Shown here: positions 1 to 6,079 of the stretch, piece by piece
Layout: each line of letters opens with the position of its first letter
How positions within the stretch are numbered: the stretch's first letter is position 1
Source: Campylobacteraceae bacterium
GTDB lineage: Bacteria > Campylobacterota > Campylobacteria > Campylobacterales > Sulfurovaceae
Reading direction: 5' to 3'
DNA length: 11,727 bases
Assembly: GCA_027022775.1 (NCBI GenBank)
Contig: JALVXO010000110.1
Location: forward strand, 1 to 11,727
The notes under the pieces: model-generated
Database searches by the model: none
What the model saw: only the letters and a program-made list of their open reading frames with translations
Told to the model about the DNA's origin: nothing
Translations under genes and position numbers: made by a program

Positions 1-1008
1 ATAATCGTAAGCATCTTTCATCTGCTCTGCCAAAGTATCGACAAGTTTATACATAAACGGCTCTCTCATTCCAAGCAGATAACCGTGGCGGATTGCGCGG
101 CGCATAATTCTTCTTAAAACATATCCGCGCCCCTCTTTATCAAAAGTTACACCTTGTGCAAGCAAAAAGGTTGTAGAGCGCAAATGGTCAGCAATTACGC
201 GGTAACTTGCAATTGTTTTATCTGTTGGCTCTTTGCCCACAACTTCGGTAATTTTATCAATAATCGGACGGAAAAGCGAAGAGTCGTAATTGTTAAACAC
301 CCCCTCTTTAATCGCAACAACACGCTCAAGCCCCATACCGGTATCGATACTAGGTTTTGGCAACGGATGCAAATTGCCCTCTTCGTCGCGCTCATACTGC
401 ATAAATACAAGGTTCCAAATCTCTAAAAATCTGTCGCCGTCGCCGCCCATTACATCTTCGGGGCTGTTAAAGTGCTCCTCACCCTGGTCGTAAAAAATTT
501 CGCTGCAAGGCCCGCAAGGTCCCGTATCGCCCATTTGCCAAAAGTTATCTTTATCGCCAAAGCGCATTATTCTATCTTCGCTTATATGCTTTTTCCAAAT
601 ATCATACGCCTCATCATCGCTCTCATGCACGGTAACCCAAATTTTCTCTACCGGCAGGTTTAAATACTCTTTGCCTGTTACAAATTCCCACGCATAAGCT
701 ATGGCGTCCTCTTTAAAATAGTCGCCGAAACTAAAGTTTCCAAGCATTTCAAAAAATGTGTGATGTCTTGCGGTATATCCTACATTATCCAAATCGTTAT
801 GTTTACCGCCCGCTCTGATGCAAGTTTGCGAACTGGTAGCCCTAGGCGGATTAGGAATAGGCTCCTGCCCCGTAAAAATCCCCTTAAACTGCACCATCCC
901 TGCATTTGTAAAAAGCAAACTGTCATCATCTGGCACAAGCGGAGAACTAGGCACAACCTTATGGCCTTTAGATTCAAAAAAGTCTAAAAACTTCTTTCTA
1001 ATATCCAT
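1..1008 (-). CDS. alaS: Alanine--tRNA ligase, amino-terminal part (runs off the left edge)
   Basis: Charges tRNA-Ala with alanine in the cytoplasm. The 336 visible codons are an unbroken frame that starts MDIRKKFLDFFESKGH and leaves the window at base 1. Class II catalytic-core motifs are visible: TNAGM (res. 34-38), CIRAGGKHNDLDNVG (63-77), RHHTFFEMLGNFSFGDYF (81-98), WQMGDTGPCGPCSEI (157-171) and SIDTGMGLERV (220-230). The tRNA-recognition, editing and C-Ala domains lie outside the window. The ATG at 1008 has a weak AGGA upstream (TAGGATAATTAT then ATG) and matches the usual AlaRS start. The sequence resembles Campylobacterota AlaRS, which is the main taxonomic clue here. An extended -10 lies about 30 bases upstream, so the gene probably has its own promoter. 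Confidence 0.98.
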   Translation of the reverse strand, partial: MDIRKKFLDFFESKGHKVVPSSPLVPDDDSLLFTNAGMVQFKGIFTGQEPIPNPPRATSSQTCIRAGGKHNDLDNVGYTARHHTFFEMLGNFSFGDYFKEDAIAYAWEFVTGKEYLNLPVEKIWVTVHESDDEAYDIWKKHISEDRIMRFGDKDNFWQMGDTGPCGPCSEIFYDQGEEHFNSPEDVMGGDGDRFLEIWNLVFMQYERDEEGNLHPLPKPSIDTGMGLERVVAIKEGVFNNYDSSLFRPIIDKITEVVGKEPTDKTIASYRVIADHLRSTTFLLAQGVTFDKEGRGYVLRRIMRRAIRHGYLLGMREPFMYKLVDTLAEQMKDAYDY

Positions 1009-1038
1009 ATAATTATCCTACTGTTTAAAATTGGAGAT

Positions 1039-1047
1039 ATTTTATCA
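1039..1047 (-). promoter_or_regulatory. Probable alaS promoter (extended -10)
   Basis: On the minus strand the sequence reads TGATAAAAT preceded by a run of six T. This fits the Campylobacterota sigma-70 pattern: extended -10, T-rich upstream region and no clear -35. The predicted transcription start is near 1032, giving a leader of about 24 nt before the alaS ATG. Confidence 0.5.
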
Positions 1048-1075
1048 AAAAAGGGTTAAAGGCTAATTAAAGCAA

Positions 1076-1098
1076 CCCAAGCCGAGGAGTAACTTGGG
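1076..1098. other. Small hairpin upstream of the alaS promoter
   Basis: CCCAAG (1076-1081) and CTTGGG (1093-1098) form a 6-bp stem with an 11-nt loop. No T-run follows on either strand, so it is not a clear intrinsic terminator. It lies between the alaS promoter and the divergent 23-codon ORF at 1135. Function unknown. Confidence 0.3.
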
Positions 1099-1134
1099 CT
1101 AATGTTAAGCTTGTATCTATTAGGAGGAGAAGAA

Positions 1135-1206
1135 ATGATACATACTTTACAGGGTCTATGGGGTCACCAACTTATTGCAACTTGCCAGTTGGTATTGAAA
1201 GTATAA
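1135..1206 (+). CDS. Candidate 23-residue small ORF with a perfect Shine-Dalgarno
   Basis: ATG at 1135 is preceded by AGGAGG (1122-1127) with 7-nt spacing, the best ribosome binding site in the non-coding part of the window. The frame ends at TAA (1204-1206) and encodes 23 residues, beginning MIHTLQGLWGHQLIATC. The peptide is mildly hydrophobic, with one Cys and two His, and I do not recognise it. It is divergent from alaS and is the only plausible plus-strand coding start in the window. It may be a true small protein, a leader peptide, or the surviving 5' end of a decayed gene, since nothing coding follows it. The strong binding site is seen; the coding status is inference. Confidence 0.35.
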   Translation: MIHTLQGLWGHQLIATCQLVLKV

Positions 1207-1346
1207 TATATTAATGTGAATTAGTTGTGGAGTGGATTTTATATTTTAAGAGTAAAGGGTGAAGAGGATATGTGTAAAGCTGAAAGTTAAAAGCCAGAAA
1301 AGAAACGTATCAAGTCATTCCCAACAGAAAAGGGAATCCACATTCG

Positions 1347-1374
1347 GATTACGGAATACAGATTACTGATTACG
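1347..1374. repeat. Heptamer array, GATTACN x4
   Basis: Four consecutive 7-bp units: GATTACG, GAATACA, GATTACT, GATTACG. Three of the four share GATTAC in exact 7-bp register. Confidence 0.65.
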
Positions 1375-1388
1375 GAAAAATATTTTTC

Positions 1389-1416
1389 TAATCTCCAATC
1401 TCTAATCTCTCTTCTC
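1389..1416. repeat. Heptamer array, TAATCTC x4
   Basis: Four consecutive 7-bp units: TAATCTC, CAATCTC, TAATCTC, TCTTCTC. The last unit is degenerate. The array forms a pyrimidine-rich tract. Confidence 0.65.
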
Positions 1417-1513
1417 TAAAAGAGCCCTGGATTCCCGTTTGAGAATGCGCAAAAAGTTAAAATTTCTGTAAAATTACCCATTTAAGTCATTCTGAGCGTA
1501 GCGAAGAAACTAT

Positions 1514-1548
1514 TAAGAGCTAAGAGCTGAGGGCTTAGAGCTAAGAGC
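1514..1548. repeat. Heptamer array, TAAGAGC x5
   Basis: Five consecutive 7-bp units: TAAGAGC, TAAGAGC, TGAGGGC, TTAGAGC, TAAGAGC. Three units are identical and the other two differ at one or two bases. Confidence 0.75.
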
Positions 1549-1555
1549 TATTGGT

Positions 1556-1593
1556 GCGGCTGCGCCGCGTTTAATATTTGCGGCTTTGCCGCA
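1556..1593. repeat. Pair of REP-like mini-hairpins
   Basis: GCGGCTGCGCCGC (1556-1568) and TGCGGCTTTGCCGCA (1579-1593) are near-identical GC-rich hairpins with 5-6 bp stems and 3-nt loops, starting 24 bp apart in an AT-rich background. Confidence 0.6.
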
Positions 1594-1791
1594 TAGAAAA
1601 AGCGAAACTACCTTGTTAGCTTTAAGCTTTTAAATGAGATTCTTCGCTACGCTCATAACGATTAAGGCAAATATTTTGGACTTTTGCATACTCTCGCTTT
1701 CGCGGGAATAACGGAATATGGTTTATTGCACTTAAATTATGCATTCTAATCTCGGGACGATTGGAACGAGAGAAAAGCTGTACTCCTTTAT

Positions 1792-3393
1792 TTAAGGCAA
1801 CTCTTTTAATCCCAGCTCTTTTAAAAAACTGTTATGTTCTGCTTTGGCTGCTTTTATCTCATCTTCTAATTTTAGCAGTTCATTATACACCTCATCCAAA
1901 TTTACCGGTTTTTCGGGTTTTACGGTGCTTACATAACGCGATATGTTTAAATTGTAATCATTTTCGCGTATCTCATCTAGCGGCACTCTTTTGGAGTAGC
2001 GCTCCTCTTCGCTTCGGCTGGCGTAAGTTTGGATAATTTTATCTATATGTTCATTCAGCAAGCGGTTTTGCCGTTTGCCTTTTTCAAACTGCTCCGAGGC
2101 ATTGATAAAAAGCACATCTTCATCTTTTTTGCACTTTTTCAAAACTAAAATACAGACAGGAATGCCAGTAGAGTAAAAGAGTTTAGGCGGCAAACCTATA
2201 ACGGTATCTATGCTTCCCTCTTCAAGCAGTTTTGTGCGTATTTTCTTTTCTGCTCCGCCGCGAAAAAGAACACCGTGGGGCAAAATTATCGCCATTGTCC
2301 CATCTTTAGAGAGATAATGAAACCCGTGCAGCAAAAAGGCAAAGTCTGCTGCAGATTTTGGCGCTAAACCGTAATCTTTAAAGCGGAAATCATTTTTCAT
2401 ATCTTCGTTTGGGTCCCATTTGTAACTAAATGGCGGATTTGCCACCACTGCATCAAAATTCATCTTTTTAGCCGGATTCTCTTCGCGCAGCATCTCCCAG
2501 TCGTTTGTAAGCGTATCACCGTGGTAAATTTCAAATTCGGTATCTTTAAGCCCGTGCAAAAGCATATTCATTCTTGCAAGGTTGTAAGTTGTAATATTTT
2601 TCTCTTGCCCGTAAATTTTGCCTATTCCATGCCGCCCCATCTGTTTGCGGACATTCAAAAGCAAAGAGCCTGACCCGCAAGCAAAATCGTAAACACTCTC
2701 AAGTTTCTCTTTTTTGCCGCCGGCTGGATTTTGGGCATCAAGCGTTACAATGCGCGAAAGAATTGTAGAAACCTGCTGCGGGGTGTAAAACTCACCCGCT
2801 TTTTTGCCGCTGCCAGCTGCAAACTGCCCGATTAAATACTCATAAGCATCGCCAAGCATATCGCGGTCATCCGGGAATTCTTCTAAACCTTTTGCTATCT
2901 CTTTAATAATTTTTGCAAGCCTTTTGTTGCGCTCTGAATAATTTTTGCCAAGCTTATCACTGTCTAAATTTATCTCCGAAAAAAGCCCGCTAAAATTCCC
3001 TGCAAACGATTCATTTTCGATATAATTAAACGCTTCTCTTACACGCGAAAGCAAATCGTCGCTCTCTTCTTTTGCCAATTTTACAACCGCATTCCAAAGA
3101 TATTTAGGTTTAATAACATAATGCACCTTTTGGCGCATATAGCTTTCGAACTCTTCTGTATCAGCTTCGTTTTGCTCATACCAAATTTCTATTGGCGATT
3201 TGCCATCTTTCGCTTCTGGATAATCGCTGCCAAGCTCTTTTGCAACCGCATCTTCATAATTGCTCGATAGATACTTAAAAAACAGAAATGCCAGCATATA
3301 ATCCCTAAAATCATCGGCATTCATAGAGCCCCGAAGCTCATCTGCAATAGCCCAAAGTATTTTACCCAACTCTTTTTGTTGTTCCTCACCCAT
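1792..3393 (-). CDS. hsdM: Type I restriction-modification methyltransferase subunit HsdM
   Basis: N6-adenine DNA methyltransferase subunit. It forms the modification enzyme with HsdS and the restriction complex when HsdR joins. At 533 residues it is full length. It has an N-terminal helical HsdM domain (about 1-150, with LRGSMNADDFRDYML), then the catalytic domain: GEFYTP (200-205), SAM-binding motif I DFACGSGSLLL (236-246) and the N6-adenine motif NPPF (319-322). The amino end resembles type IC HsdM proteins such as EcoprrI (from memory). The ATG at 3393 overlaps the stop of the upstream MNT-HEPN gene (TAATG) and has AGGGA five bases before it, so translation is probably coupled. It is the last gene of the hsdS/MNT-HEPN/hsdM unit. 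All catalytic motifs are intact. Confidence 0.97.
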   Translation of the reverse strand: MGEEQQKELGKILWAIADELRGSMNADDFRDYMLAFLFFKYLSSNYEDAVAKELGSDYPEAKDGKSPIEIWYEQNEADTEEFESYMRQKVHYVIKPKYLWNAVVKLAKEESDDLLSRVREAFNYIENESFAGNFSGLFSEINLDSDKLGKNYSERNKRLAKIIKEIAKGLEEFPDDRDMLGDAYEYLIGQFAAGSGKKAGEFYTPQQVSTILSRIVTLDAQNPAGGKKEKLESVYDFACGSGSLLLNVRKQMGRHGIGKIYGQEKNITTYNLARMNMLLHGLKDTEFEIYHGDTLTNDWEMLREENPAKKMNFDAVVANPPFSYKWDPNEDMKNDFRFKDYGLAPKSAADFAFLLHGFHYLSKDGTMAIILPHGVLFRGGAEKKIRTKLLEEGSIDTVIGLPPKLFYSTGIPVCILVLKKCKKDEDVLFINASEQFEKGKRQNRLLNEHIDKIIQTYASRSEEERYSKRVPLDEIRENDYNLNISRYVSTVKPEKPVNLDEVYNELLKLEDEIKAAKAEHNSFLKELGLKELP

Positions 3394-4145
3394 TATAATC
3401 CCTGTTTTTGGTAATGTTCAACTATATTGTCTAAAATCGACAATAATTCATCTTTATAGGCAAAAATTGTATTTAAAGCTTGCGCCGATTCAGATGTAAT
3501 ATCATCATATTGGTGCGATATTTCATTGCGAATATTCCGCAAATCTTGCCAAATAGATACACTCTCTAAAATACCGATTTTTTCAAGCCTGTTTAAAATA
3601 TCGATAAAGGTCATCTGCTCTATACTATCTTCATACTCTGATACAATCAATTTAAAAAGTTTTGCTCCTAATGTATCTTGCAATTTTGCAAATCTAAAAA
3701 GATATTGATCTATTGCTTCAATTTCATCATCACTTAAAGTTTCGTAACGCTTTGCAGACAATGGAAAAATATCTTTAACCTTCGAATACGCCTTTTCTAT
3801 ACGCATTTTGTGTTTTTGGCACTGCTGCAGATATTTTAAAATTTTCATACGCTCTACACTCAACTTAACCCCTTTGCTCATTGCTTCTTGTTCAATCTCT
3901 CTGCTGCTATCAATTGAAAAAACAATATCTATCTTTTGCTCGCCCAACTCTTTATAAATTTTACTTAAAAATTTCAACTTTTTGCTTATTAAATCGTTTT
4001 GGTTTTTGGTAACTAAATATAAATCTATATCGCCGCCTTTTTTAGAATTATCTGCCCTGCTTCCAAAAAGATAAACCTCTCCCTCCCCAAAAACCTCTTT
4101 AAAACTCTTAAGAATAACTTCAACTTCTCTTGAATCAAGCCTCAT
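3393..4145 (-). CDS. Fused MNT nucleotidyltransferase-HEPN protein
   Basis: A 250-residue protein carrying both halves of the MNT/HEPN toxin-antitoxin pair. The N-terminal minimal nucleotidyltransferase has GSRA (res. 28-31), GGDIDLYL (37-44, metal ligands D39 and D41) and KIDIVF (71-76, third Asp D73). The C-terminal helical HEPN domain (about 110-250) has R206NEISH211QY213, an exact RX4HXY motif. In two-gene systems HEPN is an RNase toxin, and MNT neutralises it by AMPylating the tyrosine of that motif. Here both are in one chain, so self-modification is possible but unproven. I prefer the ATG at 4145 (TGATG overlap with hsdS, GGAGG 7 nt upstream) over the GTG at 4148, which is only 4 nt from that site. 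M100 (codon at 3848) near the domain boundary could be an internal start for a free HEPN domain, but its ribosome site is weak. The gene is inserted between hsdS and hsdM. Confidence 0.85.
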   Translation of the reverse strand: MRLDSREVEVILKSFKEVFGEGEVYLFGSRADNSKKGGDIDLYLVTKNQNDLISKKLKFLSKIYKELGEQKIDIVFSIDSSREIEQEAMSKGVKLSVERMKILKYLQQCQKHKMRIEKAYSKVKDIFPLSAKRYETLSDDEIEAIDQYLFRFAKLQDTLGAKLFKLIVSEYEDSIEQMTFIDILNRLEKIGILESVSIWQDLRNIRNEISHQYDDITSESAQALNTIFAYKDELLSILDNIVEHYQKQGL

Positions 4146-5365
4146 CACTCATCCTCCCCAACAAAAAGCTGCTGCATAAGCCCTTTTTTATGCTTTTTCA
4201 AAACTTCTACCTTTTTTGATTCTGCTTCGATGAGTTTATCAAGAGAAGAGAGAGTATCGGCGATTTTTTGTTGTTCTGGTAAAGTTGGTATATAAATTTT
4301 TAATTTTTTTAAATCATTTGCATATAAATGAAAAACTGTAGTTCCTGAAACAAGTTTTAATACTTTATTTTTTAATAATATGATATATCTACTTAAAAAA
4401 TCTCCATAAATACCTGTTCTTATTATTAATATATCTCCACCTATTATTACATTTGATAATTTTAAACAACTTGCTTTAGCCAAACCTGTAGGCGTTACAT
4501 CAGAAGTTGGCATTAAAACATCATTTTTTATAGATTTTACTGAATTACGAAATTCAAAAGTTTTATTTTTAACTTTATTAATTACTTCCTTGTATTGAGT
4601 AAATAGTTCACCATAATGTATACATAAATAATCACCATTAACATCCAATTGACTCTTTGATAATCCTCTTCCTTTAAATATTTCCGCAATATCTCCTAAT
4701 CTCTTCTCCACCCACTCCCCGCTAAACTCTTTAAACCTAATCTCCGGCACTTTTTTGCCATCTGCGGGAAAAAGTTTTTGCATTAACCCTTTTTTATACT
4801 CTTTTAACTTTTCTACTTTTTTACTCTGAGCCTCTATCAAATCATCAAGAGATTTCAAAGTATTGGCAATTTTTTGTTGTTCTTGTTTATTTTCAGGAAA
4901 AAAGATTTTTATTTTTTTTATATTTTCATTATACAATCTTGAAATAGTATTTCCATCGGTTACCCAATTAACATTTTGATATATATAATTCAAAAAAATA
5001 TTTAACACAATAGATTCATTATTCCCTAGCCATACAATATTTGAATCTTGAAAATAAGCAGGTTGTCCATCATATATAACAAGTTTCCCTATCGTTCCTG
5101 AAGCAGAAATTAATATGTCACCTTTGTTAGGAAAAGGATATTTTTCTTTATATTTTTCAAATATTTTTTTACTTATATAAGCATCTGCTTTCTTTTTACC
5201 AAAAGTTCTAATTTTATAAAAAGGAATTTCACCTTTTCCGCTCGTTTGGTTTTTCATAATTCTTTTACACATTAAAATCTTTCCAATATCCCCCAATCTC
5301 TTCTCAATCCACTCCCCCCTATCTCTAAATTCCGAAAATCGAAGTTTTGGTATTTTATTTTTCAT
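4145..5365 (-). CDS. hsdS: Type I restriction-modification specificity subunit HsdS
   Basis: The DNA-recognition subunit, which sets the bipartite target of the HsdM/HsdR complex. At 406 residues it is full length, with two half-repeats. TRD1 (about 20-160) is preceded by IPKLRFSEF...EWIEKRLGDI, and TRD2 (about 219-362) by VPEIRFKEF...EWVEKRLGDI. Each TRD is followed by a coiled-coil spacer: EQQKIANTLKSLDDLIEAQS (162-181) to KKGLMQKLF (191-199), and EQQKIADTLSSLDKLIEAES (364-383) to KKGLMQQLF (393-401). The TRDs are AT-rich compared with the conserved parts, which is usual for exchangeable recognition domains. The ATG at 5365 has AAGAGG (5372-5377) with 6-nt spacing. It is the first gene of the hsdS/MNT-HEPN/hsdM unit, and its promoter lies in the repeat-rich gap upstream. 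The recognition sequence cannot be read from the protein. Confidence 0.96.
   Translation of the reverse strand: MKNKIPKLRFSEFRDRGEWIEKRLGDIGKILMCKRIMKNQTSGKGEIPFYKIRTFGKKKADAYISKKIFEKYKEKYPFPNKGDILISASGTIGKLVIYDGQPAYFQDSNIVWLGNNESIVLNIFLNYIYQNVNWVTDGNTISRLYNENIKKIKIFFPENKQEQQKIANTLKSLDDLIEAQSKKVEKLKEYKKGLMQKLFPADGKKVPEIRFKEFSGEWVEKRLGDIAEIFKGRGLSKSQLDVNGDYLCIHYGELFTQYKEVINKVKNKTFEFRNSVKSIKNDVLMPTSDVTPTGLAKASCLKLSNVIIGGDILIIRTGIYGDFLSRYIILLKNKVLKLVSGTTVFHLYANDLKKLKIYIPTLPEQQKIADTLSSLDKLIEAESKKVEVLKKHKKGLMQQLFVGEDE
4174..4277. repeat. hsdS conserved-region repeat, copy 1 (partner 4780-4883)
   Basis: These 104 bp encode the C-terminal spacer helix of HsdS and align without gaps to 4780-4883, the central spacer. 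Such internal homology is the usual substrate for TRD exchange or duplication in type IC hsdS genes. Confidence 0.7.
4687..4720. repeat. hsdS pre-TRD repeat, copy 1 (partner 5284-5317)
   Basis: These 34 bp encode the EWVEKRLGDI segment before TRD2 and align to 5284-5317 (EWIEKRLGDI before TRD1). The two repeat pairs lie 606 and 597 bp apart, showing the two half-repeats are nearly equal in length. Confidence 0.65.
4780..4883. repeat. hsdS conserved-region repeat, copy 2 (partner 4174-4277)
   Basis: Encodes the central spacer helix between the two TRDs. Both copies are 104 bp and run from GCAT(A/T)A to TTGTTCT on the plus strand. Confidence 0.7.
5284..5317. repeat. hsdS pre-TRD repeat, copy 2 (partner 4687-4720)
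   Basis: Encodes EWIEKRLGDI just before TRD1, matching the equivalent stretch before TRD2. Confidence 0.65.
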
Positions 5366-5383
5366 TTTAAACCTCTTAAAATA

Positions 5384-5396
5384 TTACAATCTGTAA
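5384..5396. promoter_or_regulatory. Palindrome TTACAATCTGTAA before hsdS
   Basis: TTACA and TGTAA form a 13-bp dyad with a 3-bp centre, overlapping the first 10-bp repeat and ending 7 bp before the hsdS ribosome binding site. It is a possible operator half-site pair. No regulator can be named. Confidence 0.35.
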
Positions 5397-5440
5397 CAAA
5401 ATGTAACAAAATATAACAAAATATAGTAAAATATTATAAA
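5391..5440. repeat. Five tandem 10-bp A-tract repeats upstream of hsdS
   Basis: Consecutive units CTGTAACAAA, ATGTAACAAA, ATATAACAAA, ATATAGTAAA, ATATTATAAA decay progressively away from hsdS. AAAA tracts fall at 5398, 5408, 5418 and 5428, exactly one helical turn apart, with another at 5378 two turns before. Phased A-tracts of this kind bend DNA. The array lies between the predicted hsdS -10 and the hsdS start, so it may be a regulator binding array or a curved promoter region. Confidence 0.75.
5433..5438 (-). promoter_or_regulatory. Candidate hsdS promoter (-10)
   Basis: A perfect minus-strand TATAAT lies about 70 bp before the hsdS ATG. It would start a transcript near 5426 with a leader of about 60 nt carrying the 10-bp repeats. 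There is no clear -35. The AT-rich setting offers other -10-like words, so the assignment is tentative. Confidence 0.4.
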
Positions 5441-5455
5441 TTGAATTCAAAATCA

Positions 5456-5464
5456 TGTTATAAT
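5456..5464 (+). promoter_or_regulatory. Plus-strand extended -10 before the structured segment
   Basis: TGTTATAAT is a perfect extended -10. The predicted start, near 5471, is exactly where the sequence changes from AT-rich to structured and G+C-richer. The same 12-bp word, TGTTATAATATT, recurs at 6805-6816 before the second structured segment. Confidence 0.55.
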
Positions 5465-5470
5465 ATTTAT

Positions 5471-5536
5471 GCTCAGCTACCATTGAGTAGCCAGAGGTGA
5501 CCGTTAATCGTCCGGTCCATAATAGGCGATCCAACT
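5471..5536 (+). ncRNA. Candidate structured RNA 1 with an H-type pseudoknot
   Basis: No ORF covers this gap between the small ORF and hsdS. Visible pairings are GCTAC (5476-5480) with GTAGC (5487-5491), GACCG (5499-5503) with CGGTC (5513-5517), and ATCG in the second loop (5507-5510) with CGAT (5527-5530). The last two form a classic H-type pseudoknot with loops of 3, 2 and 9 nt. The plus strand is chosen because an extended -10 ends just upstream. In that orientation the RNA runs into the 3' end of the small ORF; a weak hairpin and T-run at 5551-5578 could end it. A minus-strand untranslated-region element is the alternative. Structured RNAs are known beside DUF3800 genes; I cannot say whether this matches a named one. 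Confidence 0.45.
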
Positions 5537-6079
5537 TCAAAACCATTCACATCCTTTTAAAAGCGGATTTAATTTTTTAACATAAACTTCGTAATATTTT
5601 TGAAAATCTTCTCTCTTTCTTCGATGAGTAATATAAAAACTTGTTACAAGAAAGGAGCTGCTTTTCCCTAATTTCTGCAATATCACCACAAAATCTTTAT
5701 TGTATGCCCAAAGATAAAGTCTTATAGGTTTTTTCCCTCTTGTCTCTTTTTTATAAAAGAGCTTTATTTCGGTATGAAAACAGTTTTCAATAATAGGTTT
5801 TATCCAATGTATTCGGGATGCTCTTTCAAAATCTGGAAGTCTTTCTTTAATTTTAATTATACGGCTACCCTCTTTTTTTATATAAATTTGTTCTCTGGTA
5901 GTTAAATGCCAAAAGCATAACTCTTTACCTTCATCTTTTTTATAAGTTTGAGGATTAATATAAATAGTATTATTTAAATATGTTTTACTTTTGATAAAAT
6001 CATTATAAAAAATATCATAAAGATAATCAAAAATTTTAGATGCTTCAATTTTTTCTAAATCAAGTGTTTTTGATAACAT
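5537..6079 (-). CDS. Uncharacterised 180-residue protein, possible BECR/RelE-fold RNase
   Basis: Second gene of the DUF3800 pair. The preferred ATG at 6079 overlaps the DUF3800 stop (TAATG) and has GGAG 9 nt upstream. An upstream ATG at 6094 would add five residues but has no ribosome site. Visible blocks (numbered from 6079) are FWHLTT (56-61), ERASRIHWIKPIIEN (85-99) and a beta-rich end, LYLWAYNKDFVVILQKL...SSFLVTSFYITH (121-152), followed by a basic helix. The order of an arginine-rich strand, W/Y-rich hairpin and FVVI/FLVTSFY strands recalls small Barnase-EndoU-Colicin-RelE (BECR) nucleases of phage and toxin systems, with H58, R86, T146 and Y149 as possible active-site residues. This is resemblance from memory, not a firm assignment. 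No signal peptide or membrane segment. AT-rich, suggesting transfer together with the DUF3800 gene. Confidence 0.6.
   Translation of the reverse strand: MLSKTLDLEKIEASKIFDYLYDIFYNDFIKSKTYLNNTIYINPQTYKKDEGKELCFWHLTTREQIYIKKEGSRIIKIKERLPDFERASRIHWIKPIIENCFHTEIKLFYKKETRGKKPIRLYLWAYNKDFVVILQKLGKSSSFLVTSFYITHRRKREDFQKYYEVYVKKLNPLLKGCEWF

Larger units (their letters stand above)
1494..1654. repeat. 161-bp element bounded by a 15-bp inverted repeat
   Basis: GAGCGTAGCGAAGAA (1494-1508) has its exact reverse complement at 1640-1654. Between the arms lie a heptamer array and two near-identical GC-rich mini-hairpins. The arms resemble a dispersed intergenic repeat (around ATTCTGAGCGTAGCGAAGAA) that I remember from many bacterial genomes. 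No transposase or ORF lies inside, so this is a non-coding repeat rather than an insertion sequence. Confidence 0.6.
1207..1791. other. Intergenic mosaic of short repeats, no protein gene seen
   Basis: The gap between hsdM and alaS contains no convincing gene beyond the 23-codon ORF. It holds four stretches with 7-bp periodicity (1275-1302, 1347-1374, 1389-1416, 1514-1548), a 9-bp inverted pair GGGAATCCA/TGGATTCCC (1332-1340, 1428-1436), a 15-bp inverted pair (1494-1508, 1640-1654), and mini-hairpins at 1556-1568, 1579-1593, 1692-1707 and 1750-1771. I see no clear rho-independent terminator for hsdM. Confidence 0.6.

Noticed and set aside
154..987. Several open frames of 60-90 codons on both strands within 154-987
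   Set aside because: They lie inside the unbroken, highly conserved alaS frame and look like no protein family; shadows of alaS.
1750..1771. TCTCG/CGAGA hairpin after hsdM as a terminator
   Set aside because: Only 5 bp with a 12-nt loop and no T-run on the minus strand.
5391..5440. 10-bp tandem repeats as a CRISPR array or plasmid iterons
   Set aside because: There are no spacers, the units are only 10 bp and contiguous, and no cas or rep gene is present.
5555..5572. Similarity between the 3' ends of the 180-residue gene and hsdR (TTTTAAAAGCGG-like, also near 6927)
   Set aside because: Both encode a short PLLK-type end, and the match is brief and AT-rich; likely coincidence.
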